DNA of 34,401 nucleotides from Dysgonomonas hofstadii (GTDB taxonomy: Bacteria > Bacteroidota > Bacteroidia > Bacteroidales > Dysgonomonadaceae): the NCBI RefSeq assembly GCF_014196915.1, contig NZ_JACIEP010000025.1, positions 1 through 34,401 of the forward strand. The letters are read 5' to 3'. Shown one piece after another: positions 30,759 to 34,401 of the stretch. Positions within the stretch are counted from its first letter, which is position 1. Each line of letters starts with the position of its first letter. Position numbers and translations under genes: made by a program. A model generated the notes under the pieces. The model did not search any database, was not told the origin of the DNA, and was given only the letters and a program-made list of their open reading frames with translations.

Positions 30759-33308
30759 TTACAATAAATTTCTTACCTCATCATACTCCAAAGTTCCGGG
30801 AGTGAACTTTGCCAATAGAATCGCTTTATTTATATTTTTAAGTTTTCCATTCTCTACGGTTAATGCACCTTTACATTCTTTATTGATTTTACTTGTAGTA
30901 TGTCTGGATAATCCCATGTTTTGTAAAGCGATCATTATTCGGTTTTGTGTTCCGTATTCTAATAGAGTAGCCCAATTCTCGCCAGCTTTTTCCTCTCCTA
31001 ATAAATTTTTCAACATTAAGTAATAATGGTTAAAATACTTCTCAAATTGAAATCGAAGGATATGTTCTATATCATTGATTATATTGCCGATTAGAATATT
31101 CACATGTGTTTTGTTTGATTTATTAAAAGCTTCATATTCATTATATGACACCTTTAATGTTTTCCCACTCCCTGAATAATAATCAACTGAGCCTGAAATA
31201 ATTTGATTTAGACTTTCGTCATTAATCCATTTGTTCATTAATGTTGCATAATATTTCAAGCTATTTTCATCAGACAAATGCTTGTTGGTTTGTTTCCAGT
31301 TGTAGAGTTTATGAAATGAGAGCAGGGTATTTTTACATGATTCGTAATTAACTTGCTTAGGCAAAGTTATAGATGTTCGTTGGGCATGTAAATATTTTAA
31401 ACGTTTGTAGGCAATATCTTGAGCATCTAACCCGATTGATTCATTTGAGTTCAGTATTGAGTACGGTGTTTCTAATTTTGAGGCTTTTGATTTTGCCAAT
31501 TCTATGATGTTATTCTTGTTTTTCTTAATTAATTCATCAATAATTGGACTGCAGTAGCCCGTTTTTGGTTCTAAAGTATCTATACATATAATATTAGCTA
31601 TATATTTCAATATATTTTTTTCTTCTTCGGAACCTGATTTAACTTCATTGCCTTTTAATAGAGTTTCAATTTTCTTTAGATTATGATTGATGCGAGAGAA
31701 AACAGATGGAACAAGTTCAATTTCTTTTTTATTGAAAAATGAAGTATCATCCCAAGAGCAATCTGAATGCTTCACACAAAATACATTTCCTTGCAACTCT
31801 TTAGATAGTCGCCCAGCTCTGCCTGCTAGATTCCAAAAATCGATTGGTTTTAATGTTTTTGTTGATTTTTTGTTATTAAGAATAAAAAGATTTTGAGTAG
31901 GCATATTTACCCCTTCTAACAATGTTGATGTACAAAACACAAAATTAATCTCACCCTTTTGATATAAGTCCTCGACTAAGTTCCTTATTAATTGCGGCAT
32001 ATTACCAAAATGATATGCAATCCCCTTTTTTATGATTTCAGCTAAATAATAATCAGGGTGAATGTATTCTCGGATAATTCGAGAAGCCTTATTCAATGAT
32101 TTATTTCCTTCTTCTAAATTAATTGTATCGGCAAATGACTTTGCATATTCAATCGTTCTTGATCTGGTATTACAGTAAACAAGATTACTCCTCTTTCCTA
32201 AATGTGATAAAGCCTGATTAATTGTTTTAACATTATTAGACAGCGGACTTTTTATTTTAATAAGTTCATTATTTGAAAAATAAGAAAACTCTCCATTTTC
32301 TAAGTCTGCAAAATATAAGTTTTGAGCAACAGGAGTTTCATTTGTTTTGAAATGATTTTTCTCTTGAGTATTTCGAAATATTTTAAGAAAAACTTCTGGG
32401 TTAGATACATTCGGAGAAGAAAAATATAGTTTTATATTAGGATGCTTTTTAAGAGTTTTCTCTATGGATGTGTAAGTTGTGATACTCCTTGAATCTTCAT
32501 TTTGAGCGATCTTATGGGCTTCATCAACAAAAAGAAATCCAATAGGAGGATTCTCTTGAGAAATATAGCTAATCAACCTTTCTGGCGTTAACACCATTAT
32601 GTAATTAATAATTTCTTCTGTGGAAAATTCAGAGATGTTAGAATTGGTAGCAATTCTATACTTGTATTGCTCAAGTAGTACTCCCAAGTCTTTTTTTAAT
32701 TCTAAAGCAAATTGATTAATTAAAGCTCTTGTAGGCACAAGCACTACCAAATTCTCAGGTGGTTTATTTTGTATAGCCTTACGAATAAATGCTTTAATAA
32801 TAAAAGACTTCCCCATAGATGTTGGCCCCGAAAAACTAAATTCGCGGGCACTACTCAACTCGGAAAATAGTTTATACTGTGTGTCTGTGAAAAATATTCC
32901 TTCTGATTCTGGAACTTCTTGAATTATTTTCTTTGCTTCTAATTCAACTAATCGGTCAAATGGTAACTCCGATTGATTGTTGTTTTCTTTTTCCAAATAA
33001 GCTACTGCCGGAAAATTTCCAAGATTATAATAAACTGCTTTAGATACTGTACAATAGTATGGGTTTTGCTGAAAATATGGGTTGAGATATGTTATTATTC
33101 TGTATGCATAATTTCTCGCTTCTGATATTGATGTAACTGACAATAAATCAGCAAAACGAAGTAAATCTTTAAACTCTTTTTCTGAATAAGAATCTTTGTT
33201 ATCAATCTTTAACTGATGAAAAATTGAGCGTTCTGTACAAATCTTAAAGAGTTTAAGAAAATACTGATTTGATAATATCTCTAATGCAATTTCGTCAGCT
33301 AATACCAT
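30759..33308 (-). CDS. hamB: HamB, DEAH-box helicase of the Hachiman defence system
   Basis: This 849-residue superfamily 2 helicase is complete. Walker A GPTSMGKS is at 161-168, motif Ia VPTRALINQ at 191-199, LTPERL at 240-245, DEAH at 262-265, SSPN near 297-300, NLVYCNTRS at 375-383, STLLEGVNMP at 461-470 and the arginine-finger motif NLAGRAGR at 493-500. A long helical C-terminal part follows. It lies two bases after the DUF1837 gene, the defining arrangement of Hachiman. In studied systems HamB senses DNA and controls the HamA nuclease. The gene is clearly AT-rich relative to the ICE core. Confidence 0.85.
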   Translation of the reverse strand: MVLADEIALEILSNQYFLKLFKICTERSIFHQLKIDNKDSYSEKEFKDLLRFADLLSVTSISEARNYAYRIITYLNPYFQQNPYYCTVSKAVYYNLGNFPAVAYLEKENNNQSELPFDRLVELEAKKIIQEVPESEGIFFTDTQYKLFSELSSAREFSFSGPTSMGKSFIIKAFIRKAIQNKPPENLVVLVPTRALINQFALELKKDLGVLLEQYKYRIATNSNISEFSTEEIINYIMVLTPERLISYISQENPPIGFLFVDEAHKIAQNEDSRSITTYTSIEKTLKKHPNIKLYFSSPNVSNPEVFLKIFRNTQEKNHFKTNETPVAQNLYFADLENGEFSYFSNNELIKIKSPLSNNVKTINQALSHLGKRSNLVYCNTRSRTIEYAKSFADTINLEEGNKSLNKASRIIREYIHPDYYLAEIIKKGIAYHFGNMPQLIRNLVEDLYQKGEINFVFCTSTLLEGVNMPTQNLFILNNKKSTKTLKPIDFWNLAGRAGRLSKELQGNVFCVKHSDCSWDDTSFFNKKEIELVPSVFSRINHNLKKIETLLKGNEVKSGSEEEKNILKYIANIICIDTLEPKTGYCSPIIDELIKKNKNNIIELAKSKASKLETPYSILNSNESIGLDAQDIAYKRLKYLHAQRTSITLPKQVNYESCKNTLLSFHKLYNWKQTNKHLSDENSLKYYATLMNKWINDESLNQIISGSVDYYSGSGKTLKVSYNEYEAFNKSNKTHVNILIGNIINDIEHILRFQFEKYFNHYYLMLKNLLGEEKAGENWATLLEYGTQNRIMIALQNMGLSRHTTSKINKECKGALTVENGKLKNINKAILLAKFTPGTLEYDEVRNLL

Positions 33309-33310
33309 AC

Positions 33311-34213
33311 TTACGCAGTCTTAAGTTTTTCTATAATTTTCTTTCTAGTATTATCTAATTCTGAGAAAGGAATAATATAGATATAAAAACTATAACCTGT
33401 AAATTCACTCTTTTTGATTTGGTTATTGAGTGTTGTCAATACATCCCTAACGGCCTTTTCTATCTTACTATTCATCAAAGTTCGGAAATCAGAATTTTTC
33501 ATTTTTCGTTCCTCATCCGTTATAGGAATATCAAACCCAAGGAAAATACCAAAAGAGTGGTCAATATTCAGATTTTCGTCATTTTCCGTCGGGATTAATA
33601 ACTTTTTTAATACAGTAGTAGATTCTTCGGTTGCAGTTTCTTTTAATATATTGCTATTAACCAAACTAATTTCGTATCGCAACTTATTCAGGTCATCTTT
33701 CAATAAAGTATTGATAGAACTAAACGCCTGATAGATTCCGGTTTGCAGATTGGCGTCTAACTTGGATTCACCAAAGACAAATTGATATGTTGAATCATCT
33801 ATTTTCAAAAGATGTACTCCATCTGCCCCATTTACATAATTATTTACAGCCGTTTTCAGTTCTAACTTTGTTAATAATTTAGGAGCATTTAGATGAGACT
33901 CTAACATACAATACAACAATATTTCCCCAAGCTCTCCGTCATTACTTTCTGCTTTTCTTAATTTTTCTTTAGCCTTTGCAACTAATGACCCATATTTCTT
34001 CTGAGTACACAATTCATCATATGTACTACGAGAAAGAGCATACGTTGTGAGGATATTACCTAATTCTTCCGTGAGTGTTTCGTAAGAGAAACAGTTATTG
34101 GTTATTTTTAAAGCAAAAAGATTTAATGTATTCCCATTCTCCAACGATTCGTTTTCTATTATTTTAGAAAACAAATTCAAAAAATTATTTTGTACATCCG
34201 TTCTTAAAGGCAT
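33311..34213 (-). CDS. hamA: HamA, DUF1837 nuclease of the Hachiman defence system
   Basis: A 300-residue protein with DUF1837/HamA features: DGELGEILLYCML (E94/E97) at about 92-104, KLELK at 116-120, then GADGVHLL (D131) and VFGESKL with E149-x-K151. This D...ExK layout is a PD-(D/E)XK-type nuclease core, so the catalytic residues appear intact. HamA is the effector of Hachiman and is held in check by HamB until phage DNA is sensed (known for studied systems). It is the first gene of the five-gene minus-strand operon, with a -7 promoter box about 27 bases upstream. Confidence 0.83.
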   Translation of the reverse strand: MPLRTDVQNNFLNLFSKIIENESLENGNTLNLFALKITNNCFSYETLTEELGNILTTYALSRSTYDELCTQKKYGSLVAKAKEKLRKAESNDGELGEILLYCMLESHLNAPKLLTKLELKTAVNNYVNGADGVHLLKIDDSTYQFVFGESKLDANLQTGIYQAFSSINTLLKDDLNKLRYEISLVNSNILKETATEESTTVLKKLLIPTENDENLNIDHSFGIFLGFDIPITDEERKMKNSDFRTLMNSKIEKAVRDVLTTLNNQIKKSEFTGYSFYIYIIPFSELDNTRKKIIEKLKTA

Positions 34214-34239
34214 GAAATATTAATTACTGTTGAATACCA

Positions 34240-34247
34240 CAAAGTTA
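34240..34247 (-). promoter_or_regulatory. -7 box of the Hachiman operon promoter
   Basis: On the minus strand TAACTTTG fits TAnnTTTG and lies about 26 bases before the hamA ATG. Upstream sequence is AT-rich with no obvious -33 TTTG. It is the only good match in the 188 bases between hamA and the end of the window. Confidence 0.5.
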
Positions 34248-34316
34248 ACAATTATTTTAACATAATATTTATTTGTTTGATTTATAATCAGAAGGCTCTC
34301 TAATAGTGTATAATAT

Positions 34317-34401
34317 AATTGAAAAGTAGTCCACTTAGTAATTGAAAAGTATACCACTAAGTGCTCTCGGATGAGATTGATTAAAGATATTTATTCTTCA
34401 T
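34317..34401 (+). mobile_element. Possible end of an IS21-type insertion sequence (partial)
   Basis: Two adjacent 23-base repeats (34317-34339 and 34340-34362) begin AATTGAAAAGTA and end in CCACTTAGT or CCACTAAGT, with three mismatches. Such tandem repeats of a gaaaagt..ccac type are typical of the ends of IS21-family elements. An open frame starts at the ATG at 34371 (MRLIKDIYSS...) and runs off the window; it could be istA, but too little is visible to say. Confidence 0.4.

Noticed and set aside
34317-34362. CRISPR-like array
   Set aside because: Only two directly abutting repeats with no spacers; a transposon end is more likely.

Overview
The window looks like part of integrative conjugative elements (ICEs) of a Bacteroidales-type member of the Bacteroidota. 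The grounds are a CTnDOT-like tra gene set in family order, genes without strong Shine-Dalgarno sequences, several TAnnTTTG-type -7 promoter boxes, and paired IntDOT-like tyrosine recombinases. No housekeeping genes, rRNA or tRNA were recognised.

1-12.2 kb is a plus-strand transfer operon: ParA-like ATPase, two DUF3408 paralogues, TraD, TraE (DUF4134), TraF (DUF4133), TraG ATPase, DUF3876, TraI (DUF4141), TraJ, TraK, TraL (DUF3989), TraM, TraN, TraO and TraQ (DUF3872). It encodes a type IV secretion channel of the Bacteroidota type. The TraP primase often found between traO and traQ is missing. A strong hairpin terminator follows, then an M23 peptidase, a PH-domain membrane protein and an orphan AbiGi-like (abortive-infection) gene.

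14.4-28.3 kb is two related but diverged ICE maintenance modules placed head to head as mirror images. The left module reads outward on the minus strand: PcfJ, PcfK, several unknown genes and a small membrane protein, then two HTH genes on the plus strand, a RhuM-like gene and a 5'-truncated integrase. The right module has two intact tyrosine recombinases, two HTH genes, a homologous small membrane protein, a DUF3873-type protein, a large ParB and small zinc-ribbon proteins. The two share about 460-480 bp of conserved non-coding DNA between the HTH pair and the membrane-protein gene, and a conserved 33-34 bp motif at their outer ends. The simplest reading is two related ICEs that meet near 20,353, where the integrase of the left one is broken.

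28.3-34.2 kb, just outside the right boundary motif, is an AT-rich minus-strand cargo operon. It encodes HamA (DUF1837 nuclease) and HamB (DEAH helicase), the two parts of the Hachiman anti-phage system, followed with almost no gaps by a PIN-domain (DUF4935-like) protein, a DUF3800 protein and a 61-residue protein. This five-gene extended Hachiman operon is the best candidate for an undescribed system. The AbiGi-like gene lies just outside the left boundary motif, so both outer boundaries carry predicted defence genes. The last ~85 bases hold two 23-bp tandem repeats that resemble the end of an IS21-type insertion sequence.

All family names come from reading the translated sequences against remembered family features; no database search was possible.
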